Source: Pseudomonas sp. Os17 (GTDB lineage Bacteria > Pseudomonadota > Gammaproteobacteria > Pseudomonadales > Pseudomonadaceae). Taken from it: a DNA stretch of 64,000 bases. Where the stretch lies: NCBI RefSeq assembly GCF_001547895.1, contig NZ_AP014627.1, positions 5,273,501 through 5,337,500 on the forward strand. Reading direction: 5' to 3'. Position numbers and translations under genes: made by a program. Below the pieces are notes generated by a model. That model saw nothing but the letters and a program-made list of their open reading frames with translations, was not told where the DNA came from and made no database searches. Of this stretch, positions 40,367-49,081 are shown in pieces; the first letter of the stretch is position 1, and each line of letters opens with the position of its first letter.

Positions 40367-40885
40367 CTAGTGACTGAATGGCAACCAGAAAATGCTGATC
40401 AACGTGCCGAGCAGTACTGCAATCGAGTAAGGAAATGGCTTGCCTGCCACTTCATCGGCTGCAGGCGCGAAGTAAGCCCTGGCTCGGAGCATCAGCCAGT
40501 AACGCCCCACGGTCTGCTGGGCCTGGCCACGTACCAGCACGATCAATACGCCACACAAGCCACCGGCAATCAGGCTGAAGAACGCAGCCCACAAGGCCCC
40601 CTGCGGAGTCAGAAAAGTTCCGACCATGGCCATCAGCTTGACGTCTCCGGCGGCCATCCCCCCAAAGACATACATCGGGAGAAACACCGCAAAACCGATC
40701 AGCAGGCCTAGCAATCCGTGTCCCAACCCGGTTAAACCTTCGGAGTAAGCCTGTCCAACCAGCCCCAGGCAGACTCCGAGCAAGATCAGCACGTTGGGAA
40801 TGCGGTGGCGGCGCAGATCGCCCACCACCGCCACACTCAACAGCCCCAGCAGCAGCGCCACAGCAACAAACGGCTCCTTGTCCAT
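40367..40885 (-). CDS. tadV: Flp prepilin peptidase (TadV/FppA type)
   Basis: This 172-residue A24-family aspartic protease of the inner membrane matures Flp and the TadE-like pseudopilins. It is the short form lacking an N-methylation domain. The two catalytic Asp lie in VVGDLRRHRIPNVLILLGV (near residue 22) and FGGMAAGDVKLMAMVGTFL (near 80). About five hydrophobic helices. AGAGGA precedes the ATG. It lies 29 nt after flp1. Confidence 0.92.
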   Translation of the reverse strand: MDKEPFVAVALLLGLLSVAVVGDLRRHRIPNVLILLGVCLGLVGQAYSEGLTGLGHGLLGLLIGFAVFLPMYVFGGMAAGDVKLMAMVGTFLTPQGALWAAFFSLIAGGLCGVLIVLVRGQAQQTVGRYWLMLRARAYFAPAADEVAGKPFPYSIAVLLGTLISIFWLPFSH

Positions 40886-40914
40886 GACCGCAATCCTCTG
40901 TGGAGTTGGCGCTA

Positions 40915-41106
40915 CTAGCAGGTCTTGCCTTGGACGGCGCAGCCCAGGCTGGTGATGGCTGTTTTCACGTTGGTGCCCAGGGTGATGAACGCGGCGACAG
41001 CCCCCAGCGTGATCAACCCGCCCGCCACCGCATATTCCACGATGGTCAGGCCGTCTTCGTCTTTGATGAACTTCAGCACCGAGGTCTTGATCGATTGCAG
41101 TTTCAT
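40915..41106 (-). CDS. flp: Flp-type pilin, copy 1
   Basis: This 63-residue prepilin reads MKLQSIKTSVLKFIKDEDG then LTIVEYAVAGGLITLGAVAA. The Flp signature G-LTIVEY is intact: cleavage after Gly19 leaves Glu24 at +5 and Tyr25 at +6. The hydrophobic helix follows, and the tail ends LGCAVQGKTC with two Cys. I use the internal ATG at 41106 because the longer frame lacks the leader form. It heads the main tad operon. Confidence 0.95.
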   Translation of the reverse strand: MKLQSIKTSVLKFIKDEDGLTIVEYAVAGGLITLGAVAAFITLGTNVKTAITSLGCAVQGKTC

Positions 41107-41194
41107 TTTGTTTGCCTCACTCAAGTGATTGACTTCAAGAGCAGCACTTTTCGCACTACCTGGGCAAACCTTAGTCATTAGGAGATTGAGGGGG

Positions 41195-41232
41195 TTAGGA
41201 GTTTTTTGCTGATCGCTAGGACTTTATTGCAA
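41195..41232 (-). promoter_or_regulatory. Tandem 21-bp-spaced repeat upstream of flp1
   Basis: On the plus strand TAGGAGT (41196-41202) and TAGGACT (41217-41223) start 21 bp apart, each followed by a T-rich TTG; the 15-nt half-sites agree at 12 positions. About 90-125 nt upstream of the flp1 ATG. A further TAGGAGA lies at 41179. The same 38-bp element recurs upstream of flp2. The rest of the 626-nt gap between the flp genes (41107-41732) shows no gene I can support. Confidence 0.7.
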
Positions 41233-41732
41233 CTAAAACAAAAACAACTAAGCACAGGGCCAACGACCTGATCAGCCAGTAAAAGTTTGAGTAGGGAACA
41301 ATTCACAAACAACACGACCACGCATTCTCAGTCGTTGAAAAATCGATCCTGGTACGGCCCTGCCGAACGAAAACAGCGCTCGGCATCACGGTCACCGAAT
41401 GGCGCATGGTGCAGAACGAACTAAGCTGGCTTTTGTATATCAGGATTAGATCTTCGGACAGGCGGCACAGCAGCGATACTGCTGGACAGGGAAGAAAAAC
41501 TGCGGGCCGGGTCTGACTCGAACAGCGCTTGCCCAGCGCCGTACGGTTACTCGGGATCGATCAGGATTACAGCCAGGAACCAGGCACACTGCATATGCAT
41601 ACCGATCCCTACTACATGCTGGACCTCAGCCTGACGAAGATCGCTCCCCGGCGTCTGGCCCAGCTACGCTGGCGACACAGAGCCAATGAACCGCTCCAGT
41701 ACAGGACTGAGCCCCCAGCGCAACCACTTGGA

Positions 41733-41924
41733 TCAACAGGTCTTGCCCTGTACTGCGCATCCCAGACTGGTAATGGCGGTACTGACGTTGCCGCCCAGGG
41801 TTACAAACGCAGCAACGGCTCCAAGGGTTATCAACCCGCCAGCCACTGCATATTCCACTATGGTCAAGCCATCTTCATCCCTGATGAACGCCGTAACCGA
41901 GGTTTTGATTGATTTCAGATTCAT
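41733..41924 (-). CDS. Flp-type pilin, copy 2
   Basis: This 63-residue paralogue of the pilin at 40915 keeps the leader, the cleavage motif DEDG|LTIVEY and the tail LGCAVQGKTC. It differs at scattered places (MNLKSIKTSVTAFIRDEDG; GNVSTAITS against TNVKTAITS). Both copies look functional. It is monocistronic or weakly linked, with 626 nt between it and flp1, and has its own copy of the tandem repeat element upstream. Confidence 0.93.
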   Translation of the reverse strand: MNLKSIKTSVTAFIRDEDGLTIVEYAVAGGLITLGAVAAFVTLGGNVSTAITSLGCAVQGKTC

Positions 41925-42008
41925 CTTGCCACCTCATTTAAGGACTGTACTTCAAGCGGTTAGTTGGTCCACCGCCTGAAGGAATGCTAGTCAGGGGCAA
42001 CAGTGAGG

Positions 42009-42046
42009 GTTAGGAGTTTATTGTCGATAACTAGGACTTTTTTGCG
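42009..42046 (-). promoter_or_regulatory. Tandem 21-bp-spaced repeat upstream of flp2
   Basis: TAGGAGT (42011-42017) and TAGGACT (42032-42038) again start 21 bp apart. The 38-bp element matches the one upstream of flp1 at 32 of 38 positions and lies at almost the same distance (about 87 nt) from its pilin ATG. Direct half-sites two helical turns apart are what AraC-family dimers bind; an AraC-type regulator is encoded 0.2 kb away. Confidence 0.7.
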
Positions 42047-42113
42047 GTGATTAATTAGAAAAAATATTCCCACGCACACACCCGGCACAGAATCGAAAGG
42101 CTAAGGAGCAACT

Positions 42114-42224
42114 ATGAACACACCTGATCTTCAATACACGGAGACTTGTCTCCGTCATCGTCATGTGGTGACGAAGCACTATTCCCGACATGCATCGACG
42201 CGCGCGATGCCCGACCTCAGATAG
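42114..42224 (+). CDS. Candidate small ORF / leader peptide before the tad regulator
   Basis: A 36-codon frame starts MNTPDLQYTETCLRHRHVVT and is preceded by AAGGAG (42103-42108) at an ideal 5-nt spacing, a better ribosome site than that of most neighbours. It ends 31 nt before the regulator ATG. Inside it lies a perfect 18-bp palindrome (42138-42155, ACGGAGAC-TT-GTCTCCGT) and a second stem TCGTCA/TGACGA (42158-42174). The peptide is His/Arg-rich and I recognise no family. It may be a regulatory leader or a real small protein. Confidence 0.45.
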   Translation: MNTPDLQYTETCLRHRHVVTKHYSRHASTRAMPDLR

Positions 42225-42255
42225 AGGCGGCGTGACCGCTGAAAGGAACAAGGCA

Positions 42256-43128
42256 ATGAAACCTGAGGCGATCAAGAAACCATGCCTGCTATGGTTTGAT
42301 CTCACTCGCAACCGATCCGCTGAAGAGCTGATCGGGCATTTTCGTTCAGCCTGTGACTGTCGCCTGGCCAAGGGGGCCAACGTTTCCGCGATGGATGCGC
42401 TGCCGACGCCGGACATGATCTGCATGCACTATGACCGCCCCGACATGCCGGGCCTCAACCTGCTGCTGGAGATCAAACGCAAGGTCCCCTCCGTTCCCAT
42501 CGCCATGTTCACCGTGCAGCACTCAGAAGAGCTTGCCATCTGGGCGATGCGCTCGCGGGTCTGGGAGTACATGGTGCTGCCCCTGACCGGCCCGGAAACC
42601 GAACGCTTCATGCATGCCCTGAGGCAGCTCTGCGAGCTGCGTCGCCACTCTGGCGCTAGCAACAAGACGTTGCTGGTCGAGCATGGCCCGTCCTTGCCGG
42701 ATAGCATCCGCTTGACCGCAGAACACCAGAAACATCAGGCCCTGAACAACGTGCTGCTGTATATCGACCAACACTTTCGCGACAGCATCGATCAAAAGGA
42801 ACTGGCCAAGCGCTGCGGCATGACGACATTCCGCTTCAGCCGCCTGTTCAAGGAAGTGAATGGCCTGGGCTTCATGGACTACATCCTGAGCAAGCGTATG
42901 GATTGCGCCAAGGAACTCCTGGACAACAGCCAGATGCCCGTCACCAGCATCGGCTATGAGGTCGGTTTCAAGGATCCTTCCTATTTCGCCCGGGCCTTCA
43001 AGCAGTTCACCGGTTGCACCCCCAGCGAATACCGCCAGGCACACCGTACAACACCCCCGCAGGACGAGCCGCAAGACGAGCAGCTGTCGCAGGTCATTGA
43101 TAGCCTTCCAGAGCGCATCGAGCTTTGA
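42256..43128 (+). CDS. AraC-type regulator with degenerate receiver domain
   Basis: This 290-residue protein has an N-terminal receiver-like domain (about 8-125) and a C-terminal AraC HTH pair (about 165-270: IDQKELAKRCGMTTFRFSRL, PVTSIGYEVGFKDPSYFARA, FKQFTGCTPSEYRQAHR). Aligning PDMICMHYDRPDMPGL with normal receivers (PDLVLLDxxMPxMDG) puts His where the phosphorylated Asp belongs, and VLPLTG puts Leu where the conserved Lys belongs, so phosphorylation is unlikely. Next to flp2 and transcribed away from it, it is the natural candidate for control of the tad genes. ATG 42256 has AAAGGA upstream. Confidence 0.88.
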   Translation: MKPEAIKKPCLLWFDLTRNRSAEELIGHFRSACDCRLAKGANVSAMDALPTPDMICMHYDRPDMPGLNLLLEIKRKVPSVPIAMFTVQHSEELAIWAMRSRVWEYMVLPLTGPETERFMHALRQLCELRRHSGASNKTLLVEHGPSLPDSIRLTAEHQKHQALNNVLLYIDQHFRDSIDQKELAKRCGMTTFRFSRLFKEVNGLGFMDYILSKRMDCAKELLDNSQMPVTSIGYEVGFKDPSYFARAFKQFTGCTPSEYRQAHRTTPPQDEPQDEQLSQVIDSLPERIEL

Positions 43129-43154
43129 TGCCCCAACGCCCGGGTTTATTGCAG

Positions 43155-43205
43155 GCAAAAAAAAACCCGGAAATCCTCACTTTCGTGGGCCTTCCGGATT
43201 TTCTA
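43155..43205 (-). terminator. Terminator-like hairpin downstream of tRNA-Lys
   Basis: On the minus strand CCGGAAGGCCCAC-GAAA-GTG...TTCCGG forms a stem followed by a long T-run (from the A9 at 43157-43165). It ends the tRNA transcript and may also stop the convergent regulator transcript, whose own arms CGGGTTT/AAACCCG overlap it. Confidence 0.7.
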
Positions 43206-43218
43206 AACCGCCAAAATA

Positions 43219-43294
43219 TGGTGGGTCGTGTGGGATTCGAACCTACGACCAATTGGTTAAAAGCCAACTGCTCTACCAACTGAGCTAACGACCC
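43219..43294 (-). tRNA. tRNA-Lys(TTT)
   Basis: The minus strand folds as a 76-nt tRNA with encoded CCA: acceptor GGGTCGT/ACGACCC, D arm GCTCAGTTGGTAGAGC, anticodon loop CTTTTAA with anticodon TTT, and T arm with GGTTCGAATCC. Confidence 0.97.
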
Positions 43295-43357
43295 GCTGTG
43301 TGGTGGCGCGTATAATACTGATTTCTAACGGGAATTCAACACCCTAAATGAAAAAAA

Positions 43358-44059
43358 TCAAAAATAAACCGTTGGATCGCTGACACCGGCCGCGTCGAAA
43401 CCTTCTGCACGCAGACGGCAGCTGTCGCATTTGCCACATGCACGGCCGTTGTCGTCCGCCTGATAGCAGGAAACCGTCAGGCCATAATCGACTCCCAAAC
43501 CCACACCGGCCTTGATGATTTCGGCCTTGCTGAGGTTCTGCAGGGGCGCCTGGATCCGGAAGCCCTGCCCTTCGACACCGGCCTTGGTGGCCAGGTTGGC
43601 CATGCGCTCGAAGGCTTCGACGAACTCGGGGCGGCAATCTGGATATCCGGAATAATCCACCGCATTGACGCCGATGAAGATATCCCGCGCTTGCAGAACT
43701 TCCGCCCAGCCCAGAGCCAGGGACAGAAACACGGTGTTGCGTGCCGGCACATAAGTCACCGGAATCCCCTCACCGGGTGCCTCGGGCACATCAATGGAAC
43801 TGTCGGTCAGGGCCGATCCGCCAATGCCATTGAGATTCAGGCCGATCACCTTGTGCTCCACCACGCCCAGGTCCCGCGCCACGCGCTCGGCAGCGTGCAG
43901 TTCGGCCCGATGGCGCTGGCCATAATCGAAGCTCATGGTGTAGCAGCGGTAGCCTTCGGCGCGGGCCATGGCCACTACCGTGGCCGAGTCCAGTCCACCG
44001 GAAAGCAGGATCACTGCACGCTTCTCGGTCGACGATTGATTCTGTGCTTGCTCAGTCAT
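43358..44059 (-). CDS. queC: 7-cyano-7-deazaguanine synthase
   Basis: This 233-residue enzyme makes preQ0 from carboxy-deazaguanine with ATP and ammonia in queuosine synthesis. It shows the PP-loop [20 protein letters not shown], the [12 protein letters not shown] segment, [17 protein letters not shown], and the zinc site [23 protein letters not shown] 44059 is used; it lies 1 nt past the queE stop, so the two genes are translationally linked. Confidence 0.96.
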   Translation of the reverse strand: MTEQAQNQSSTEKRAVILLSGGLDSATVVAMARAEGYRCYTMSFDYGQRHRAELHAAERVARDLGVVEHKVIGLNLNGIGGSALTDSSIDVPEAPGEGIPVTYVPARNTVFLSLALGWAEVLQARDIFIGVNAVDYSGYPDCRPEFVEAFERMANLATKAGVEGQGFRIQAPLQNLSKAEIIKAGVGLGVDYGLTVSCYQADDNGRACGKCDSCRLRAEGFDAAGVSDPTVYF

Positions 44060-44060
44060 T

Positions 44061-44708
44061 TCAGCGCCCCGGCTCATCATTCCAAAGGTATTTATGCAGC
44101 TGCAGTTGCAGTCGCACCGGCAGGTTGTCAGCCACGATCCAGTCGGCCAGATCCCGTGCGCTGAGATCATGGTGGCTGGGAGAGAACAGTACTTCGCCGG
44201 CACGTCGCTCAAGACCGTACTGGATCAGTTTGGACACTGCCCAGTCGTAGTCCTCACGGGAACAGATGACAAACTTGACCTGGTCGTTGGCCGTCAGCAG
44301 CTCGATGTTCTCGTAGCGATTGCGATGAGCTTCCTTGGAGCCTGGAGTCTTGAGGTCAAGGACCCGGCTGACGCGCTGATCCACCTCGGAAATATCCAGC
44401 GCGCCACTGGTCTCCAGGGAGACTTCATAGCCGGCATCGCACAGCTGCTTGAGCAAGGGAATGGCATTAGGTTGCGCCAACGGCTCGCCACCGGTGACAC
44501 AGACATAACGCGGACGGAAACCGGCAACCTGCTCCAGCAGGCTGTCGAGGGTACGCTGGGTGCCGCCGCTGAAGGCGTAGGCGCTGTCGCAGTATTGGCA
44601 ACGCAACGGACATCCGGTCAGGCGCACGAAAACCGTGGGCAGCCCGGCAGTCCGAGTTTCCCCCTGCAACGAGTAGAAAACTTCGGTAATTCTCAATGTG
44701 TCTTGCAT
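44061..44708 (-). CDS. queE: 7-carboxy-7-deazaguanine synthase
   Basis: This 215-residue radical-SAM enzyme forms carboxy-deazaguanine from carboxy-tetrahydropterin. It carries [20 protein letters not shown] and the cluster motif [14 protein letters not shown] (CX3CX2C), plus [16 protein letters not shown] 44708 ([13 protein letters not shown]) matches the family; a GTG three codons upstream is possible. It precedes queC. The 166 nt upstream hold the cpoB terminator and presumably the queE promoter. Confidence 0.95.
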   Translation of the reverse strand: MQDTLRITEVFYSLQGETRTAGLPTVFVRLTGCPLRCQYCDSAYAFSGGTQRTLDSLLEQVAGFRPRYVCVTGGEPLAQPNAIPLLKQLCDAGYEVSLETSGALDISEVDQRVSRVLDLKTPGSKEAHRNRYENIELLTANDQVKFVICSREDYDWAVSKLIQYGLERRAGEVLFSPSHHDLSARDLADWIVADNLPVRLQLQLHKYLWNDEPGR

Positions 44709-44824
44709 AGTCGCCACGGGCGTAACAGCTAAACAGGCTGTCCGCCTCCGTCAGGCACTTCAAGGAACCCCGCCATCGCGCAGATCCCAGGAAGCGTGTT
44801 TCAAAAAAAGGGGGTGAATTCTAA

Positions 44825-44853
44825 CGAAAAAACCCGCGACAAGCGCGGGTTTC
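44825..44853 (-). terminator. Intrinsic terminator of the tol-pal operon
   Basis: On the minus strand AACCCGCG-CTTGT-CGCGGGTT is followed by T6 and lies 22 nt past the cpoB stop. Confidence 0.9.
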
Positions 44854-44874
44854 TTGTAACGGCTGCCAACACGC

Positions 44875-45699
44875 TTACATGCGTTGCAGATCCCGTTGTG
44901 CCAACTGAGCGGCGGAAGTGCCCGGATACTGGGCCACCACCTGCTGCAGAATGCCTTTGACCCGGTCGGTATGACCCAGGCGACGCTCTACGTCAGCCAG
45001 CTTGTACAGCGAGTCCGGCACCTTGGCATGCTTGGGGTACAGCTGGGAAACCTTGGCGAACGCCTGACCTGCACCTTGCAGATCGCCCTTGGCCAGGTTC
45101 ACTTCTCCCAACCAGTACTGGGCATTGCCGGCGTACTGGCTGTTGGGGTACTTGCGCAGGAAAGCCGAGAAGGCCTGGCTGGCCTTGTCGAAGTCCTTGG
45201 CCTTGATCAGGTCGAAGGCAGCATCGTAGTAGAGCTTTTCCTTGGCCGGATCACCCGGTTCGCTACTGGCCGCGGGTGCTGGAGCAGCAGCTCCGGCTGC
45301 GGCACCGGCGGCACTGCTATCGCCACCGGCTGAAGAATTCTCAGGAGACGCGGCAGGTGCAACACCGCTTCCTATGCGCCGATCAAGATCCTGGTAACGC
45401 TCCAGGCTCTCTTGCTTCATGCGCGCTACATCATTTTGCAGAACTTCGATCACACCTTGTTGCCGTGCGATCTGCTCCTGCATTTGCTGCAGTTGCTGGA
45501 ACAGCTCGCCCTGTGCCGAGACAGGGGTCGAAACCCCTCCCCCGGCATAGGCGCCGTTCGTGCCATAACCCGCTGGCGGATAACTGCTCCCGCTATTGTT
45601 ATAGCCGGAGTTGTTATCGACCACAGGAACCGCAGACCACGCCGCTAGCGGCGTGAGACTGAGAGCCAAAATAGTTACAGCACGACGGCACGTTCGCAT
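44875..45699 (-). CDS. cpoB: Tol-Pal system periplasmic protein CpoB (YbgF)
   Basis: This 274-residue periplasmic protein has a signal peptide (about 1-22), a Gly/Asn/Ser-rich linker, an N-terminal trimerising coiled coil (GELFQQLQQMQEQIARQQGV then IEVLQNDVARMKQESLERYQ), an Ala/Pro-rich linker and a C-terminal TPR domain (LYYDAAFDLIKAKDFDKASQ to SAAQLAQRDLQRM). CpoB links peptidoglycan synthesis with Tol-driven outer-membrane constriction. It is last in the operon, 6 nt after pal. Confidence 0.95.
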   Translation of the reverse strand: MRTCRRAVTILALSLTPLAAWSAVPVVDNNSGYNNSGSSYPPAGYGTNGAYAGGGVSTPVSAQGELFQQLQQMQEQIARQQGVIEVLQNDVARMKQESLERYQDLDRRIGSGVAPAASPENSSAGGDSSAAGAAAGAAAPAPAASSEPGDPAKEKLYYDAAFDLIKAKDFDKASQAFSAFLRKYPNSQYAGNAQYWLGEVNLAKGDLQGAGQAFAKVSQLYPKHAKVPDSLYKLADVERRLGHTDRVKGILQQVVAQYPGTSAAQLAQRDLQRM

Positions 45700-45705
45700 G
45701 ACGAA

Positions 45706-46203
45706 TTACTTACGCAGTTCGACGCGACGGTTTTGAGCCCAGGACTGCTCGTCGTGGCCAGTGGCAACTGGACGCTCTTTACCGTAGGAAACCAGCTCCA
45801 GCTGAGCTGGGGAAACGCCCTGCAGAACCAGGTAGCGCTGAACGGCTTTCGCACGACGCTCGCCCAGTGCCATGTTGTACTCACGAGTACCACGTTCGTC
45901 GGTGTTGCCTTCCAGAACAACGCGAGCGCCGTTTGCTTTCAGGTCCTTGGCGTGAACGTCCAGAGCGCGCATGGCTTCTGGCTTCAGGTCCGAGCTGTCG
46001 TATTCGAAGTAGAAGGTGGTGATTGCGCGCAGAGCAGCTTCTTCGCTCAGGGAGCCATCAACAGCACCAGTGTTAGCGCCGTAACCAGCGTTTGGATCAA
46101 CAGCGCCTTCGCCGGCGTTGTCGCCACCTTTGGAGGAGCAACCTACAGCTACAGCCATGGCCAGAGCCAGCGCAGCAAACTTACCAAACTTCAACATTTC
46201 CAT
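45706..46203 (-). CDS. pal: Peptidoglycan-associated lipoprotein (OprL/Pal)
   Basis: This 165-residue outer-membrane lipoprotein has lipobox AVAVGC with Cys at residue 22 (in [20 protein letters not shown] then GCSS) and an OmpA-like peptidoglycan-binding domain ([48 protein letters not shown]). It matches P. aeruginosa OprL almost residue for residue. AGGAG precedes ATG 46203. It interacts with TolB and TolA. Confidence 0.98.
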   Translation of the reverse strand: MEMLKFGKFAALALAMAVAVGCSSKGGDNAGEGAVDPNAGYGANTGAVDGSLSEEAALRAITTFYFEYDSSDLKPEAMRALDVHAKDLKANGARVVLEGNTDERGTREYNMALGERRAKAVQRYLVLQGVSPAQLELVSYGKERPVATGHDEQSWAQNRRVELRK

Positions 46204-46256
46204 CGTGAAACTCCTAATGAACCCCAGTGTGTTAAGTGAAACATTGTAGCGCCGCG

Positions 46257-47558
46257 TCAGTTCAGGTAAGGGGACCAGGACGGTTCTCTGACTTCGCCTT
46301 GAGCGGTAGGAAGCGGGAGCCTCACACGTCCATTAATGGACACGAGCATCAAGACTCCCCGGCCCTGCTGGCGGGTGGCGTAGATTACCATGGTGCCGTT
46401 GGGCGCAACAGTAGCTGACTCATCAAGGTTGGTGTCTGTAAGGATTTTTACGCTACCGCGCTGCAAATCCTGAGCCGCCACCCGGAAGTTGGTGAAACCA
46501 TCCTGGCGGTGAATCATTACCAGGGTCTTTTCGTCAGCAGAAAGTTTTGGGTTGGCGTTGTAGTTACCAATAAAGGTCACACGCTCGGCGCCACCACCAT
46601 TGATGTTGCTTTTATAGACCTGCGGCTTGCCGCCACGGTCGGAGGTGAAATAGATGGTGGAACCATCCTTGCCCCAGAACGGCTCGGTATTGATGCCCGG
46701 GCCACTGGTGACACGACTGATTTGCCGGGACGCCATGTTCATCACATAGATATCCGGGTTGCCATCCTTGGACAGCACGAATGCCAGGCGGGTGCCATCC
46801 GGCGACCAGGCAGGAGCGCCGTTCAGGCCTTCGAAGTTGGTGATCTGCTCACGACGGCCAGTGTCGATGTGCTGAACGAAGATCCGCGGACGCTTCTGTT
46901 CGAACGACACATACGCAATGCGCTTGCCATCGGGCGCAAAGCGCGGCGACAGGATCGGCTCACGCGACTGCAGCAGGGTAACCGCCCGAGCACCGTCGTA
47001 GTCCGAACGCTGCAGGGTGTAGCGGGTGTTGTTCACCGAGAAGCGCTCAGCCGTCACATACAGCAGGCGAGTCGAGAACGCGCCCTTGATACCGGTCAGT
47101 TTTTCAAAGGACTGATCGGAAATGTAGTGCGACATATCCCGCAACTGATCGACGCTGCCCGACACGCTGCCGGTCAGCACTTGCTGCTCGGTGGCGACGT
47201 TGAACAGCGCGTATTGCACCTGCAGGCGCCCGCCCGCCGGAACAATGCTGCCCACCATCACGTACTGGGCGCCCAGGGCTTTCCAGTCGCGGAAAATGAC
47301 TTCACTGGCCTGAGTCGGCAGGCTGATCATGTTCTGCTTGGGGATAGGTGCGTAGTACCCCGAGTTGCGCAGGTCGTCACCGATGATCTGCGCCATGTCG
47401 TCCGGCAGCACGCTGCCGCCTTGCCAACCGAACGGCACTACGGCGATGGGAGTTGCCCGGTCACTGCCACTGGTAACCAGAATGTTTTTTTCATCCGCTG
47501 CCGCTATCCCTGCCATACAGCAAATAACGACAAGCATTCCTCGAAGAAGGTTTCTCAC
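46257..47558 (-). CDS. tolB: Tol-Pal system beta-propeller protein TolB
   Basis: This 433-residue periplasmic protein has a signal peptide ([18 protein letters not shown]), an N-terminal alpha/beta domain (to about 165) and a six-bladed propeller of repeated [13 protein letters not shown] motifs ([40 protein letters not shown]). The start is a GTG that overlaps the tolA stop (GTGA) and follows GAGGA. TolB binds Pal and is released by TolA. Confidence 0.97.
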   Translation of the reverse strand: MRNLLRGMLVVICCMAGIAAADEKNILVTSGSDRATPIAVVPFGWQGGSVLPDDMAQIIGDDLRNSGYYAPIPKQNMISLPTQASEVIFRDWKALGAQYVMVGSIVPAGGRLQVQYALFNVATEQQVLTGSVSGSVDQLRDMSHYISDQSFEKLTGIKGAFSTRLLYVTAERFSVNNTRYTLQRSDYDGARAVTLLQSREPILSPRFAPDGKRIAYVSFEQKRPRIFVQHIDTGRREQITNFEGLNGAPAWSPDGTRLAFVLSKDGNPDIYVMNMASRQISRVTSGPGINTEPFWGKDGSTIYFTSDRGGKPQVYKSNINGGGAERVTFIGNYNANPKLSADEKTLVMIHRQDGFTNFRVAAQDLQRGSVKILTDTNLDESATVAPNGTMVIYATRQQGRGVLMLVSINGRVRLPLPTAQGEVREPSWSPYLN

Positions 47559-48616
47559 AAGGCTAGATCCTCAGGTGTGAATGTCATCTTGAATGAACGA
47601 TAGGGAGCAAAATCCTTCGGACTCAACCCCTGCATTTCTGTCAAACGCCCAATATTCTTGACTGCCGCTACCGCCGAGGCATCGAACGGACCATCACCAC
47701 TGGACTTGATCACGCTAACCGTGGTCACCGTGCCATCGGGCAACATGCCGATCCGCAGCTCCACTGTCATGCCCTTGCGTGCCGAAGGAGGACGAGCCCA
47801 GCCTTCCGCTGCACGGATACGAATCAGGTCATCGAAACTGCCTGCGACACTGTCACCGACCTCATCCGACTTAGTGGCTTCACGCTCCGGCTTGTCGGAC
47901 AGCAAGTCCGCCAGGGCCTGAGCCTTCTTCTCTTCGGCAGATTTACGCGCTGCTTCCTGGGCCTTTTTCTTCGCGGCATCGGCAGCAGCTTTCTTCTTCG
48001 CGTCTTCGGCGATCTTTTTCTTCGCCTCTTCAGCTTCAGCTTTCTTCTTCGCGTCTTCCGCGGCTTTCTTCTTCGCGTCTTCGACGATCTTTTTCTTGGC
48101 TTCTTCAGCGGCCTTTTTCTTGGCCTCTTCTTCAGCGGCTTTCTTGGCTTCTTCTTCGGCTTTCTTCTTGGCTACATCAGCCAATTGCTTCTCTTCAGCC
48201 TTCTTGGCTTCGGCAGCTTTCTTGGCTTCATCAGCCTTCTTAGCCTCGTCAGCCTTCTTGGCTTCATCGGCCTTTTTCGCTTCCGCGGCCTTTTGAGCTG
48301 CCTCTTCTTTCTTTTGTTCCGCAGCCTTGATCTCTTCCTGCTCGACCTTCTTCTGCTCCAGCTGCTCGGCTTCGGTCTGACGCGCGGCGGATTTCTTCGC
48401 CTCACCCGCAATCTTGTGATTGGTCTGGGTGGTTGCCGGACTCTTGGATTTCAGCTGATACAGGGTCGCCTGGACGATCGGCTTGGCCGGAGGCAGTTCC
48501 GGGGTCATGGCGAAGCTGACGAACAGCATGCCAAACACCAGCACGTGCAGGGCGATCGCCCAGACACTAGGCCAGAAGTAGCTTTCCGAGGCGGACGGCT
48601 CTCGCTGTTGGTGCAT
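47555..48616 (-). CDS. tolA: Tol-Pal system inner-membrane protein TolA
   Basis: This 353-residue protein spans the periplasm. An N-terminal anchor ([20 protein letters not shown]) with the Ser-His pair needed for TolQ/R contact leads into a long Ala/Lys/Glu-rich helix (about residues 70-245), built of near-repeats such as [11 protein letters not shown] and [18 protein letters not shown]-terminal globular domain follows ([20 protein letters not shown]). The repeats make the DNA low-complexity. Its start shares one base with the tolR stop. Confidence 0.96.
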   Translation of the reverse strand: MHQQREPSASESYFWPSVWAIALHVLVFGMLFVSFAMTPELPPAKPIVQATLYQLKSKSPATTQTNHKIAGEAKKSAARQTEAEQLEQKKVEQEEIKAAEQKKEEAAQKAAEAKKADEAKKADEAKKADEAKKAAEAKKAEEKQLADVAKKKAEEEAKKAAEEEAKKKAAEEAKKKIVEDAKKKAAEDAKKKAEAEEAKKKIAEDAKKKAAADAAKKKAQEAARKSAEEKKAQALADLLSDKPEREATKSDEVGDSVAGSFDDLIRIRAAEGWARPPSARKGMTVELRIGMLPDGTVTTVSVIKSSGDGPFDASAVAAVKNIGRLTEMQGLSPKDFAPYRSFKMTFTPEDLAL

Positions 48617-49068
48617 CAGGGCGCCTCGGTAATCAAGCCAACGTTACCGACTCCGGCTTTCTGCAGGCCGCCCATGGCACCCATCACGGCGCCGTAGTCG
48701 ACGGATTTATCACCGCGAATGAACACCTGGGTGTGTTTGCCGCCTTCGTTGCCGGCACGGATGATCTTGGTCACCGCGTCGGTCATCTGCGGCAAGGTCA
48801 TCGCCTTGTCCTGTTGCTTTTCGGTGTCGACTTCACTGCCAAGGTTCCAGTAGTAGGTCTTGTCAGCCTTGATCGAAATGGTCAGTACCTGGGTGTTGTT
48901 GTCCTGGGGCAAGGCTTCGCTGGAAACCTTGGGCAGATCAACTTTCACGCCCTGGTTGAGCATCGGCGCGGTCACCATGAAGATAACCAGCAGTACCAAC
49001 ATCACGTCGATGTAGGGCACCACGTTCATCTCGGCAACCGGCTTGCGTTTGTGGCGAACTCGGGCCAT
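48616..49068 (-). CDS. tolR: Tol-Pal system protein TolR
   Basis: This 150-residue ExbD/TolR protein has one helix (MNVVPYIDVMLVLLVIFMVT) with the conserved proton-path Asp in YIDVMLVLL, then a periplasmic domain ending in GLITEAP. With TolQ it converts proton flow into TolA movement. It lies 13 nt after tolQ. Confidence 0.97.
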   Translation of the reverse strand: MARVRHKRKPVAEMNVVPYIDVMLVLLVIFMVTAPMLNQGVKVDLPKVSSEALPQDNNTQVLTISIKADKTYYWNLGSEVDTEKQQDKAMTLPQMTDAVTKIIRAGNEGGKHTQVFIRGDKSVDYGAVMGAMGGLQKAGVGNVGLITEAP

Positions 49069-49081
49069 TGGGTTTACCTGC

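Noticed and set aside
47880..48420. Low-complexity repeat region that might be a tandem repeat locus
   Set aside because: It is the Lys/Ala-rich helix of TolA and needs no other explanation.
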